Part shown: in pieces, positions 1-6,318 of the stretch
How positions within the stretch are numbered: position 1 is the first letter of the stretch
Layout: each line of letters opens with the position of its first letter
From: Nanoarchaeales archaeon
GTDB lineage: Archaea; Nanobdellota; Nanobdellia; Woesearchaeales; UBA583
NCBI GenBank assembly: GCA_013215525.1
Contig: JABSQY010000074.1
Location: 1 to 8,526, forward strand
Length of the DNA stretch: 8,526 nucleotides
Direction of reading: 5' to 3'
The notes under the pieces: generated by a model
What the model was told of the DNA's origin: nothing
The model's database searches: none
What the model saw: only the letters and a program-made list of their open reading frames with translations
Made by a program: the position numbers and the translations under genes

Positions 1-4
1 AAAC

Positions 5-13
5 TTTTAAAAA
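5..13 (+). promoter_or_regulatory. TATA-like box of the folKP gene
   Basis: TTTTAAAAA lies 22-30 bases upstream of the ATG at 35, the spacing expected for an archaeal TATA box driving a leaderless transcript. No Shine-Dalgarno-like sequence lies between box and ATG. It is close to the window edge and the background is very AT-rich, so the call rests on position as much as sequence. Confidence 0.45.
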
Positions 14-34
14 TAAGAAATAAATAAAATTATT

Positions 35-1285
35 ATGAATAATAAATTTTATTTAGGTTTAGGTTCAAATATTGGGAACAATGAATTAAATTTAAAAAAA
101 GCAATTAAAAAATTAGCTGAAAATGGAATAAAATTAATAAAATCTTCTTCATTATATGTAACAAAAGCACAATATTATGAAAATCAAGACGATTTTTTAA
201 ATCAAGTAATTGAAGTTAAAACAAAACTTTCACCTTTTGAACTATTGGACACAATTGAGAAAATTATGTCTGAAATGAAAAGAAAAAGATTAATTAAATA
301 TGGTCCAAGAATAATAGATATAGATATTTTATTTTATAAAAATATAGAAATTAATAAAAAAATTCTAACAATTCCACACAAATTAATGTTTGAAAGAGAT
401 TTCATATTAAAACCATTATATGAATTAAATAAAAAGATAAATATTAAAAATAAACCGATCAAACATTGGATAAATTTATTAAAATTATATTCTAAACAAA
501 TAAAAATTATGGGAGTCTTAAATGTAACTTCAAATAGTTTTTCAGATGGAGGAAAATTTGATAATTTAGAAACTGGAATAAAACAATTTAAAAAATTATC
601 AAAATATTCAGATATAATTGATATTGGAGCAGAAAGTTCAAGGCCTGGAAGTTTAGCAATATCAGAAAAAGAAGAATTAAATAAAGTAATTCCATTAATT
701 AAAAAAATACGAAAATTAAATAAAGAAATATTAATATCAATAGATACAAAGAAATCAAATGTTGCAAAGCAAGCGCTCACAGCTGGAGCAGACATAATTA
801 ATGATATAACTGGTATGAAAAATAAACAACTAAGAAAAGTAGCATCTGATTTTAATTGTCCAACAATAATTATGCATATGAAAGGAATACCACAAACAAT
901 GCAGAAAAATCTAAAAACTAATTTAGATATTATTAAAGAAATTAATGATTTTTTTAAAAATCAAATAAAAATTTGTGTGGCTGATGGAATAAAAAAAGAA
1001 AATATATTTATAGACCCCGGCATAGGTTTCGGAAAAACATTTAAAGATAATATAACAATTATAAAAAATTTAGATAAATTTAATATTCATAATTCTCAAA
1101 TTTTAATAGGATTATCTAAAAAAAGTTTTTTTCAAAAGATAACAAATACTCTAGTTTCACAAAGGCAAGAAGAAACACTAACAGCTAATTTAATTTCAAT
1201 TCAAAATGGTGCTAAACTAATTAGAGTTCATGATGTGAAAAGTCATTATAAAATGTTAAAAGTATATAATAAATTAAAAAATTAA
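35..1285 (+). CDS. folKP: Bifunctional HPPK / dihydropteroate synthase (FolK-FolP fusion)
   Basis: This 416-residue cytoplasmic protein fuses two consecutive folate enzymes. Residues 1 to about 135 are 6-hydroxymethyl-7,8-dihydropterin pyrophosphokinase: GLGSNIGN at 8-15, GPRIIDIDILF at 90-100 with the Mg-binding Asp pair D95/D97, and the IPHKLMFERDF segment at 113-123. Residues about 156-410 are dihydropteroate synthase, joining pterin pyrophosphate to p-aminobenzoate: NVTSNSFSDGG at 163-173, DIGAESSRPG at 196-205, SIDT at 235-238, NDITG at 256-260, MHMKGIPQTMQ at 280-290, DPGIGFGKT at 327-335, SKKS at 361-364 and RVHD at 397-400. All main motifs are present, so both activities are likely. 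Departures from the usual synthase include NVTPD to NVTSN, the GES-T-RPG loop to AES-S-RPG, SRKS to SKKS and KTxxHN to KTxxDN. The kinase-synthase order matches fusions known from plants and some bacteria. It is convergent with folC. Confidence 0.95.
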   Translation: MNNKFYLGLGSNIGNNELNLKKAIKKLAENGIKLIKSSSLYVTKAQYYENQDDFLNQVIEVKTKLSPFELLDTIEKIMSEMKRKRLIKYGPRIIDIDILFYKNIEINKKILTIPHKLMFERDFILKPLYELNKKINIKNKPIKHWINLLKLYSKQIKIMGVLNVTSNSFSDGGKFDNLETGIKQFKKLSKYSDIIDIGAESSRPGSLAISEKEELNKVIPLIKKIRKLNKEILISIDTKKSNVAKQALTAGADIINDITGMKNKQLRKVASDFNCPTIIMHMKGIPQTMQKNLKTNLDIIKEINDFFKNQIKICVADGIKKENIFIDPGIGFGKTFKDNITIIKNLDKFNIHNSQILIGLSKKSFFQKITNTLVSQRQEETLTANLISIQNGAKLIRVHDVKSHYKMLKVYNKLKN

Positions 1286-2442
1286 TTTTTCTTAAATTCA
1301 CAAGAATTTTCTTCCATATATCTAGTTGAAATATAACTTTCACGAATTTTTCCAGCTAAATAAAAACTACCAAGAACAATCACAGTATAATCATCTTCAT
1401 ACTTTTGAATACTTTTCATTGGATTTAAACTAACCTCTCCACAATTAAAATGTTTTTGTAACTCATTTGGGTCATGAAATTCTCGAATAAAATCAATTTT
1501 AGTCCAAATAATTTTATCAAATAATTTCAAAACACATTTTAAATCATCTTTATTATGATTTTTAACCATGCCAATCACTGCAACCTTTGGCCCTTTCACT
1601 GCTTTAATTTTATTATAAACATCTTCAAACCTTACTTTAGAATGGGCTCCATCTAAAATTACTTTTTTATCTACTTTTTCAAATCGACAAGGTAATGTAA
1701 CAGAAGGCACTTTATTTAATTCTTTATTTAAAATTTCTTCACAAACTTTCACAGCAAGCATCTCATTCTCAAACTCATAAAATTCATAAAATTTAGGTTT
1801 AACAACTGCATTTTTAATAAAATATTCTTTTAATTTTTTTTCATAAGTTAAAAATTTAATAGTATCAGACGTCACAATCCCTAACTTTTTATCTGCAATT
1901 TTTTCAGTTGTATGTCCTAAAATATCAACGTGGTCGTAATCAATAAATGTTAATAAAGAATAACGAGAACCAGAAATTGCATTAGTTGCATCAAAATCCC
2001 CTCCAAGGCCAACCTCACAGATCAAAGTATCACACTCCTTTTTCTTCCCAGCAATAATTCCAACTAAAATTAAACATTCATAATAACTAAGTTTAGTTTC
2101 ATTTTGTTCATACACTTTTTTAATTTCAACTAAAATTTCACAAAAAAATTCTTTTTCAATTAATTTTCCAGAAATTCTAATTCGTTCAAGAACAGTTTGA
2201 ATATGAGGAGAATATAAAGTTAAAGTTGATGTATTATTTTCTAATAAAATTTTTTCAATTGCTCGACACGTTGTACCTTTTCCAGCAGTTCCAGTCACAA
2301 TAATTCTATTTTTATAACTTAACTCAGGTCTATCAAACTTATCCAAATAAAAATTAATTTTTTCTAAAGAAGGTATTTTTTTAAAAGCAAATTCAGCTTC
2401 AAGTGATTTTAGAAATAAAAACCCTTCATCAATTGTATCCAT
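1282..2442 (-). CDS. folC: FolC-type folylpolyglutamate / dihydrofolate synthase
   Basis: This is a Mur-ligase-family enzyme of 386 residues that adds glutamate to dihydropteroate and/or folates using ATP. Visible motifs are the P-loop VTGTAGKGTT at 49-58, SPHIQTVLERIRISG at 78-92, EVGLGGDFDATNAI at 143-156, DYDHVDILGHTTEKIA at 168-183 followed by KKLGI (K186 sits where the family has its carbamylated lysine), DGAH at 264-267 and GSFYLAGKIR at 358-367. The ERI and DATN signatures separate FolC from MurC-F ligases. Compared with textbook motifs, GTNGKGS is GTAGKGT and DGAHN is DGAHS. It is somewhat shorter than typical bacterial FolC (about 420 residues). Its stop overlaps the folKP stop by 4 bases, and with no other folC copy visible it probably serves both the dihydrofolate and polyglutamate steps. 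That dual role is inference. Confidence 0.92.
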   Translation of the reverse strand: MDTIDEGFLFLKSLEAEFAFKKIPSLEKINFYLDKFDRPELSYKNRIIVTGTAGKGTTCRAIEKILLENNTSTLTLYSPHIQTVLERIRISGKLIEKEFFCEILVEIKKVYEQNETKLSYYECLILVGIIAGKKKECDTLICEVGLGGDFDATNAISGSRYSLLTFIDYDHVDILGHTTEKIADKKLGIVTSDTIKFLTYEKKLKEYFIKNAVVKPKFYEFYEFENEMLAVKVCEEILNKELNKVPSVTLPCRFEKVDKKVILDGAHSKVRFEDVYNKIKAVKGPKVAVIGMVKNHNKDDLKCVLKLFDKIIWTKIDFIREFHDPNELQKHFNCGEVSLNPMKSIQKYEDDYTVIVLGSFYLAGKIRESYISTRYMEENSCEFKKN

Positions 2443-2461
2443 ATTAGTATTAAAATTTACT

Positions 2462-2470
2462 TAATTAAAA
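2462..2470 (-). promoter_or_regulatory. TATA-like box of folC
   Basis: On the minus strand this reads TTTTAATTA, 20-28 bases upstream of the folC ATG (2440-2442), with no Shine-Dalgarno motif between. It fits the leaderless pattern of the window but is a weak match in a very AT-rich spacer. Confidence 0.35.
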
Positions 2471-2541
2471 ACTTTACTAATTTTTCAAATCAAATCAGAC
2501 AAATTAATTAACTTAAAATTAATTAAACTAGAATATAAAAA

Positions 2542-2549
2542 TTTATATA
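2542..2549 (+). promoter_or_regulatory. TATA box of the HAD hydrolase gene
   Basis: TTTATATA, close to the archaeal consensus, is centred about 26 bases before the ATG at 2571. The intervening bases contain no Shine-Dalgarno sequence, implying transcription starts at or next to the start codon. This is one of the clearest promoters in the window. It shares the 128-base spacer 2443-2570 with the divergent folC promoter. Confidence 0.6.
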
Positions 2550-2570
2550 ATAAATAAACAAATATAAATT

Positions 2571-3221
2571 ATGATTAAAAAATATAAAAATATTTTATTT
2601 GATATGGATGGTGTATTAATAAATTCTATGAAATATCACACGACTGCATGGCAACACGCATTCAAACAAAACAATATTTCAACAACTGATAAAAAAATTA
2701 TGGAACTTGCAGGAATGACATCAATAGATACAATTAAAATAATTTGTAAAGACAATAAAATTAAATACAATGATACTTTAATTACTAAAATAAAATCAGA
2801 CAAAGCAAAAGAGTTAGACAAAATATTTCGTGTAGAACTTTATGATGGAGTTTATGAGGAACTAATTAAATTAAAAAAGAATAACTATAAATTAGCACTA
2901 ATCTCTGGTGCAAGAAACTATGAAGTACAAAAAACAGTAAAAACTCATTTTAAAAATATCTTTGATTTAGTAATTAGTGGTGATGATATAAAACTTGGAA
3001 AACCAAATCCAGAACCATATCAAACAGCAATTAACAAATTAAATTTAAATAAAAAAGAAACAGTTGTTATAGAAGATGCATTAAGCGGCATACAATCAGC
3101 AAATTCAGCAGGAATTGATGTATTAGCAATAACTACTTCATTTCCAAAAAAAGAACTCTTAAACGCTACATTAATATTTAACAATCATAAAGAATTATTT
3201 GATTATTTAAATCAAAATTAG
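2571..3221 (+). CDS. HAD-superfamily hydrolase, beta-phosphoglucomutase-like
   Basis: A 216-residue soluble haloacid dehalogenase phosphatase/phosphomutase with all four motifs: motif I DMDGV at 11-15 (nucleophile D11, acid/base D13), motif II Ser112 in LISGA, motif III K144 in KLGKPNPEPY, and motif IV E168-D169 in VIEDALSGIQSANSAGI. Residues about 16-90 form the helical cap between motif I and the core, placing it in the subfamily I group with beta-phosphoglucomutase, phosphoglycolate phosphatase and related sugar-phosphate phosphatases. The sequence does not fix the substrate. It is a single gene with its own TATA box, divergent from folC and convergent with the small ORF ending at 3253. 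It ends in TAG, with an in-frame TAA three codons later (3231-3233). Confidence 0.88.
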   Translation: MIKKYKNILFDMDGVLINSMKYHTTAWQHAFKQNNISTTDKKIMELAGMTSIDTIKIICKDNKIKYNDTLITKIKSDKAKELDKIFRVELYDGVYEELIKLKKNNYKLALISGARNYEVQKTVKTHFKNIFDLVISGDDIKLGKPNPEPYQTAINKLNLNKKETVVIEDALSGIQSANSAGIDVLAITTSFPKKELLNATLIFNNHKELFDYLNQN

Positions 3222-3252
3222 ATTTTAATTTAATGTTCTTATTTAAAGATAA

Positions 3253-3444
3253 TTAATCATAAAAATTATATCTATCATTTTCAATAATTAATTCTTCAAT
3301 TTCAACTTTATCTGTTAAAATTTTAATCTCATTAGTTCCAATTCTTAATAAATCTAAAATTGATTCAATCTCATTTCTAACTAAAGTAATTTGATGATTA
3401 TTAATTTTCACATCAATCACAGTTCTATCAAAATCACCATACAT
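3253..3444 (-). CDS. Small beta-rich protein, or detached C-terminal repeat of the upstream surface protein
   Basis: The predicted product is 63 residues from the ATG at 3444, with GGTGAT six bases upstream; a GTG at 3450 would give 65. The family is not recognised. Its pattern, VIDVKINNHQI, then a short helix-like stretch, then LLRIGTNEIKILTDKVEIEELIIE, resembles the repeat of the upstream 311-residue protein (VKYNGHEV...WNKIEFSGFKIAEI and VTVNGYIIL...KNTIEFETDGF). The reading frame is open upstream through 15 more codons to the TAG that ends that gene, and those codons read as plausible protein (KFHLNNYNGIGDV). So this may be the downstream part of a protein interrupted by TAG, rather than an independent gene. 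It lacks a signal peptide or membrane segment, so made alone it would stay in the cytoplasm. Confidence 0.55.
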   Translation of the reverse strand: MYGDFDRTVIDVKINNHQITLVRNEIESILDLLRIGTNEIKILTDKVEIEELIIENDRYNFYD

Positions 3445-3450
3445 AATCAC

Positions 3451-3456
3451 ATCACC
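3451..3456 (-). promoter_or_regulatory. Shine-Dalgarno site favouring the ATG at 3444
   Basis: On the minus strand GGTGAT is followed by six bases and then ATG. It matches six bases of the complement of the archaeal 16S 3' end (AUCACCUCCU). This favours ATG 3444 over GTG 3450, which directly abuts the site. The same six bases would also encode Gly-Asp if the frame were read through, so the match could be chance. Confidence 0.5.
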
Positions 3457-3495
3457 AATTCCATTATAATTATTTAAATGAAACTTATAATTTTT

Positions 3496-4431
3496 CTAAT
3501 CATTATAATAAATTTTATTAATTCCATAACCTAATTTATAGAATCCATCTGTCTCAAATTCAATTGTATTCTTTTCATCATCACCATTTAAAATATTTAA
3601 AGGAATATTCCCAGTAATTTTTGTATTTTGATTAACACAATTAGGATTATTATTTAAAATGATATATCCATTAACTGTAACTTTAATAGCTTCAGACACC
3701 TCACGTACATCCTTACAATCAACAAGTACATCAATATATACTCTCTCTAAAAATTCATCATTCTCAATTTGAAAATTAAACTCTCTTTTTTTATTACTTG
3801 TATCTTCGGAAATCTCTGCAATTTTAAATCCTGAAAACTCAATTTTATTCCAATTAAATAAACTATAAAAAGCAGGTTTTTCAATCTCTAAACTCATCTT
3901 CATTGTTGTAAAATTTTCTGGATTATTAATTCTAACTGGAATACTTAAAGGTAAATCTGCACTTTTAATTAAAGTTCTTAAAACTTCATGTCCATTATAT
4001 TTAACAATTACAGGATTATCCCCACTTAATCTTTCAGCATTAAAATAAACTAAAATTGATTTTACATCTTCTGGATTTTTAAAACTCAAATCAAACTCAT
4101 ACATATTTTTAGAAAACATATTAGCATTTAATCTAAAACTATTTCCAATATATACAATATCAACTTTTTCCTCAGAACCTAGTTCAATGTTAGGAAAACT
4201 TTCAGTCTCTTTAACTTGTCGCCCTAAATTTGTATTCTCTAATTTCCAAATAATATTTTCTGAATCAGTCCCATAATCATTGTTATCATTATTAGTGCGA
4301 GAATTACTACTTGAAGAACTATTATCAACAAATGCCCCTCCTAAAAATAATAAAATAGCCATAATCATAATTCCAACACCAACTTCATTTATAGCCTTTT
4401 TTCCTAGTTTTTTTAAATTTAAATTTTTCAT
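3496..4431 (-). CDS. Membrane-anchored extracytoplasmic protein with tandem beta-sandwich-like repeats
   Basis: This is a 311-residue protein of unknown function. A short Lys-rich N-terminus is followed by one hydrophobic helix at about 17-35 (VGVGIMIMAILLFLGGAFV), then a Ser/Asn/Asp linker at about 36-60, so it is probably anchored by its N-terminus with the rest outside the membrane. Residues about 90-207 and 216-311 are beta-rich and look like two related modules: each has a strand ending in Asn-Gly (146-147 and 254-255), then an 'IPL/IPV' strand, then an 'N-x-I-x-F' strand (195-199 and 288-292). C239 and C265 could pair. I recall similar anchored two-module proteins as common in DPANN genomes, which is memory, not a search. 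It starts one base after the upstream gene's stop. It ends with TAG, beyond which the frame stays open for 80 codons. Confidence 0.8.
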   Translation of the reverse strand: MKNLNLKKLGKKAINEVGVGIMIMAILLFLGGAFVDNSSSSSNSRTNNDNNDYGTDSENIIWKLENTNLGRQVKETESFPNIELGSEEKVDIVYIGNSFRLNANMFSKNMYEFDLSFKNPEDVKSILVYFNAERLSGDNPVIVKYNGHEVLRTLIKSADLPLSIPVRINNPENFTTMKMSLEIEKPAFYSLFNWNKIEFSGFKIAEISEDTSNKKREFNFQIENDEFLERVYIDVLVDCKDVREVSEAIKVTVNGYIILNNNPNCVNQNTKITGNIPLNILNGDDEKNTIEFETDGFYKLGYGINKIYYND

Positions 4432-4432
4432 T

Positions 4433-4930
4433 TTACAATCTAGCCCTCACATGTCTTTTAAATATATCAATAACTCCATCAATATCTTCATTTGCTTTTT
4501 TCTTAATACTTTTCATAGTATTTCTTCCATGAAATTTATCCATCATTTTTGCAACAAAATTCATAAAAGGTTCTAAACTCCTTTTATCATACCAATTAGC
4601 ATCTCCGTGCGCCACAATATCTAATTTAGCATATCCTTTCACAAAAAGAGTTTTCTTACCATCAACCTCAATTTCAACCTCTTCACCATCTAATTCAAGT
4701 TCAATATCAACCATAATCTTAAAATAATCAGCGTAATAAAAATCTCCACTTAAAATAGATAAAAGATGTCTGTGGTTTCCATCATTTTTTTCTGTAACAT
4801 CATCTTCACCCCAATCATAAGCTCTTTCTTTTTCAAGATAATCTCTTACTGCATGATATGTTTCAGGAAGATTAAAATATCCTTCAATTTTAATCTTCTT
4901 TTGTCTTGTTAAAGGTACCTTATCTCCCAT
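4433..4930 (-). CDS. Conserved-looking soluble protein of unknown function
   Basis: A 165-residue protein with no signal peptide or membrane segment. It has a basic N-terminus (LTRQKKIKIEGYF, 8-19), a predicted helix at about 22-36, a Tyr/Asp-rich stretch GDFYYADYFKIMVDIELEL at 62-80, alternating acidic strands (GEEVEIEVDGKK, 82-93) and a Lys-rich C-terminal helical part at about 117-165. The layout of a 'kIeGYF' start, a 'DYFKI' strand, a strand pair and a terminal helix bundle resembles a hypothetical protein I recall from many DPANN genomes. No enzyme motif is evident. It is the first gene of the operon, with its stop one base before the next ATG, so it is probably co-expressed with the membrane-anchored protein. 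A joint envelope role is inference from that spacing alone. Confidence 0.8.
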   Translation of the reverse strand: MGDKVPLTRQKKIKIEGYFNLPETYHAVRDYLEKERAYDWGEDDVTEKNDGNHRHLLSILSGDFYYADYFKIMVDIELELDGEEVEIEVDGKKTLFVKGYAKLDIVAHGDANWYDKRSLEPFMNFVAKMMDKFHGRNTMKSIKKKANEDIDGVIDIFKRHVRARL

Positions 4931-4956
4931 ATTTCTAATAATTCATCACATTTACA

Positions 4957-4964
4957 ATTTATAA
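4957..4964 (-). promoter_or_regulatory. TATA-like box of the 4930-to-3253 operon
   Basis: Minus-strand TTATAAAT sits 27-34 bases upstream of the ATG at 4930, consistent with a very short or absent 5' leader. It would drive the three-ORF operon. The spacer 4931-5058 also carries the divergent Nudix promoter. Confidence 0.5.
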
Positions 4965-5028
4965 GCTTATCTTGTAAAAATTTAAAATGAATATATTATA
5001 ACATTATTTTTAATATAAATAACAAATA

Positions 5029-5036
5029 TTTTTATA
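5029..5036 (+). promoter_or_regulatory. TATA-like box of the Nudix gene
   Basis: TTTTTATA lies 23-30 bases before the ATG at 5059 with no Shine-Dalgarno motif between. This is the leaderless arrangement seen at other first genes in the window. Confidence 0.5.
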
Positions 5037-5058
5037 GAATAAAAAATATAGAATCTTT

Positions 5059-5622
5059 ATGGAAAGAAAATGTATACCTGATAATGCAAAAATTGTATTT
5101 AATGGAATTTTATTTGATGTATATCATTGGGAACAAAAAATGTTTGATGGAACTATAAGAACATTTGAAGCAGTAAGAAGAATCCCAACAACACAGATAC
5201 TAGCAGTTACAGAACAAAAAAAAATAGTTATACTATCTGAAGAGCAACCACACTACGGAACATACATATCTGTACCAGGTGGACAAGTAGAAAGAAATGA
5301 AACAGTACTACAAGCGACACGTAAAGAACTAATAGAAGAATGTGGACTTACATCAGACGATTTAAAATTATGGAAAATTACAAATTCAGGTGGAAAAGTA
5401 GATTGGGAGTCTCATTACTATATTGCAAAAAACTGCAAGAAAACACACAAAGCAAGAGGAGATTCAGCAGGAGAAAAAATCAAAATGGAAGAATTAGATT
5501 TTGATGACTTTATAGAAAAAACACAAGACAAATTATTCAGAAATAAAATGTTTCAATTAGAAATATATAAAATGATTAAAGAGAACACTCTTAAAGAATT
5601 TAAAAAATTATTATTAGATTAA
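5059..5622 (+). CDS. Nudix hydrolase, ADP-ribose pyrophosphatase-like
   Basis: This 187-residue soluble protein hydrolyses a nucleoside-diphosphate-linked compound by family assignment. The Nudix box spans 75-97: G75, E81, then KELIEECGL, keeping the metal-binding glutamates E90, E93 and E94. The Arg normally before the first of these is Lys (K89). The N-terminal segment FNGILFDVYHWEQKMFDG (14-31), followed by FEAVRRIPTTQILAV, is typical of ADP-ribose/NDP-sugar pyrophosphatase relatives that form domain-swapped dimers. The substrate cannot be read from sequence; ADP-ribose is the default guess. A dihydroneopterin triphosphate role would be attractive given the folate genes 2.6 kb away, but no specific residue supports it. 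The dehydrogenase gene begins 15 bases downstream, so the two are probably co-transcribed. Confidence 0.9.
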   Translation: MERKCIPDNAKIVFNGILFDVYHWEQKMFDGTIRTFEAVRRIPTTQILAVTEQKKIVILSEEQPHYGTYISVPGGQVERNETVLQATRKELIEECGLTSDDLKLWKITNSGGKVDWESHYYIAKNCKKTHKARGDSAGEKIKMEELDFDDFIEKTQDKLFRNKMFQLEIYKMIKENTLKEFKKLLLD

Positions 5623-5637
5623 TTAAATAAAATAAAT

Positions 5638-6318
5638 ATGGATTTCAAAAATAAAACAGTTTTAATAACTGCTGCAAGAAAGGACACAGGACAAAGGATT
5701 GCATTATCATTTGCAAAAAAAGGAGCAAAAGTAATTATTACTGCAAGAAATAAAAAAGATTTAAATGATACAATTTTAAAATTAAAAAATATTAATGCTG
5801 ATTTTTTAGCATTAAAATTAGATGTAACATCATACAAAAATTGTGAAACTGTAATTAAAAAATCTTTAAAAAAATATGGAAAAATTGATTACTTAATTAA
5901 TAACGCATCAGGTTATTTAACTGGTTGTAACTTGCAAGATTTTTCAATAAAAGAAATTGATAATCAAATAAATTCAACATATCGTGGAGTTATTTATATG
6001 TCAAAAGCAATCTTAAATCATTTTATAGAAAATAAAACTGGGGTAGTTGTATCTATGTCATCAACTGCAGGAATAATAGAAGATTATAGTAACTCAGCAT
6101 TATACTCAGCAGACAAAACAGCAATCATTAAATTTTCAAAAACAATGAATGAAGACTTCAGTTCAAAAGGAATTAAATTTAGATGTATAATACCAGATTC
6201 AATAAGAGAAAAGAAATCAAAAGATTCAATATCATTTGAAAATGTATGTAATACAATTATGATGCAATGTTACGAACTAAATAATGAAAAACTTCAAACA
6301 ATTACATTAAAACCTTAA
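5638..6318 (+). CDS. Short-chain dehydrogenase/reductase with degenerate glycine motif
   Basis: A 226-residue Rossmann-fold oxidoreductase of the classical SDR type. It keeps the catalytic set: N112 in INSTYRG, S142 in SMSSTAG, Y156 and K160 in YSADK. It also keeps LDVTS at 61-65 and NNAS at 88-91. TARNKKDL at 35-42 has an Arg after strand 2, suggesting NADP(H) rather than NAD. The cofactor loop is unusual: the TGxxxGxG motif reads TAARKDTG (11-18), so the first two glycines are Ala and Asp. The usual PG after strand 6 is PD (186-187). It is slightly shorter than typical members (about 250). It lies 15 bases after the Nudix gene with no Shine-Dalgarno site. Pteridine reductase/FolM relatives also lose the second glycine (to Arg), so a pterin role is possible but unproven. 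Confidence 0.87.
   Translation: MDFKNKTVLITAARKDTGQRIALSFAKKGAKVIITARNKKDLNDTILKLKNINADFLALKLDVTSYKNCETVIKKSLKKYGKIDYLINNASGYLTGCNLQDFSIKEIDNQINSTYRGVIYMSKAILNHFIENKTGVVVSMSSTAGIIEDYSNSALYSADKTAIIKFSKTMNEDFSSKGIKFRCIIPDSIREKKSKDSISFENVCNTIMMQCYELNNEKLQTITLKP

Noticed and set aside
334..795. Minus-strand ORF of 153 codons inside folKP
   Set aside because: It lies opposite a gene with complete HPPK and DHPS motifs, has a low-complexity Phe/Ile/Ser composition typical of antisense reading, and no promoter.
2461..2526. Three TTAATTAA palindromes (2461-2468, 2504-2511, 2519-2526) in the folC/HAD divergent spacer as an operator array
   Set aside because: The last two lie in an 11-base direct repeat, but the same octamer also occurs at 5619-5626, and such words are expected often in sequence this AT-rich. 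No regulator is suggested.
2636..2821. Minus-strand ORF of 61 codons within the HAD gene
   Set aside because: It is a shadow of the HAD cap-domain coding region with no promoter or recognisable content.
3496..3498. Firm claim that TAG encodes pyrrolysine here
   Set aside because: No pyl gene or suppressor tRNA is visible, and the HAD gene ends normally at TAG. Readthrough is kept only as one hypothesis.
4280..4576. Plus-strand ORF of 98 codons crossing the junction of two operon genes
   Set aside because: It is antisense to two genes with good coding character and tight operon spacing, and has no promoter of its own.
4931..5058. Possible small RNA or riboswitch in the divergent spacer
   Set aside because: The spacer is AT-rich with TATA-like boxes for both flanking genes and no stable stem or recognisable RNA motif; promoter function explains it.
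5619..5837. Minus-strand ORF of 72 codons within the dehydrogenase gene
   Set aside because: It is antisense to the Rossmann-fold coding region and Phe/Ile/Leu-rich as expected from reverse reading.
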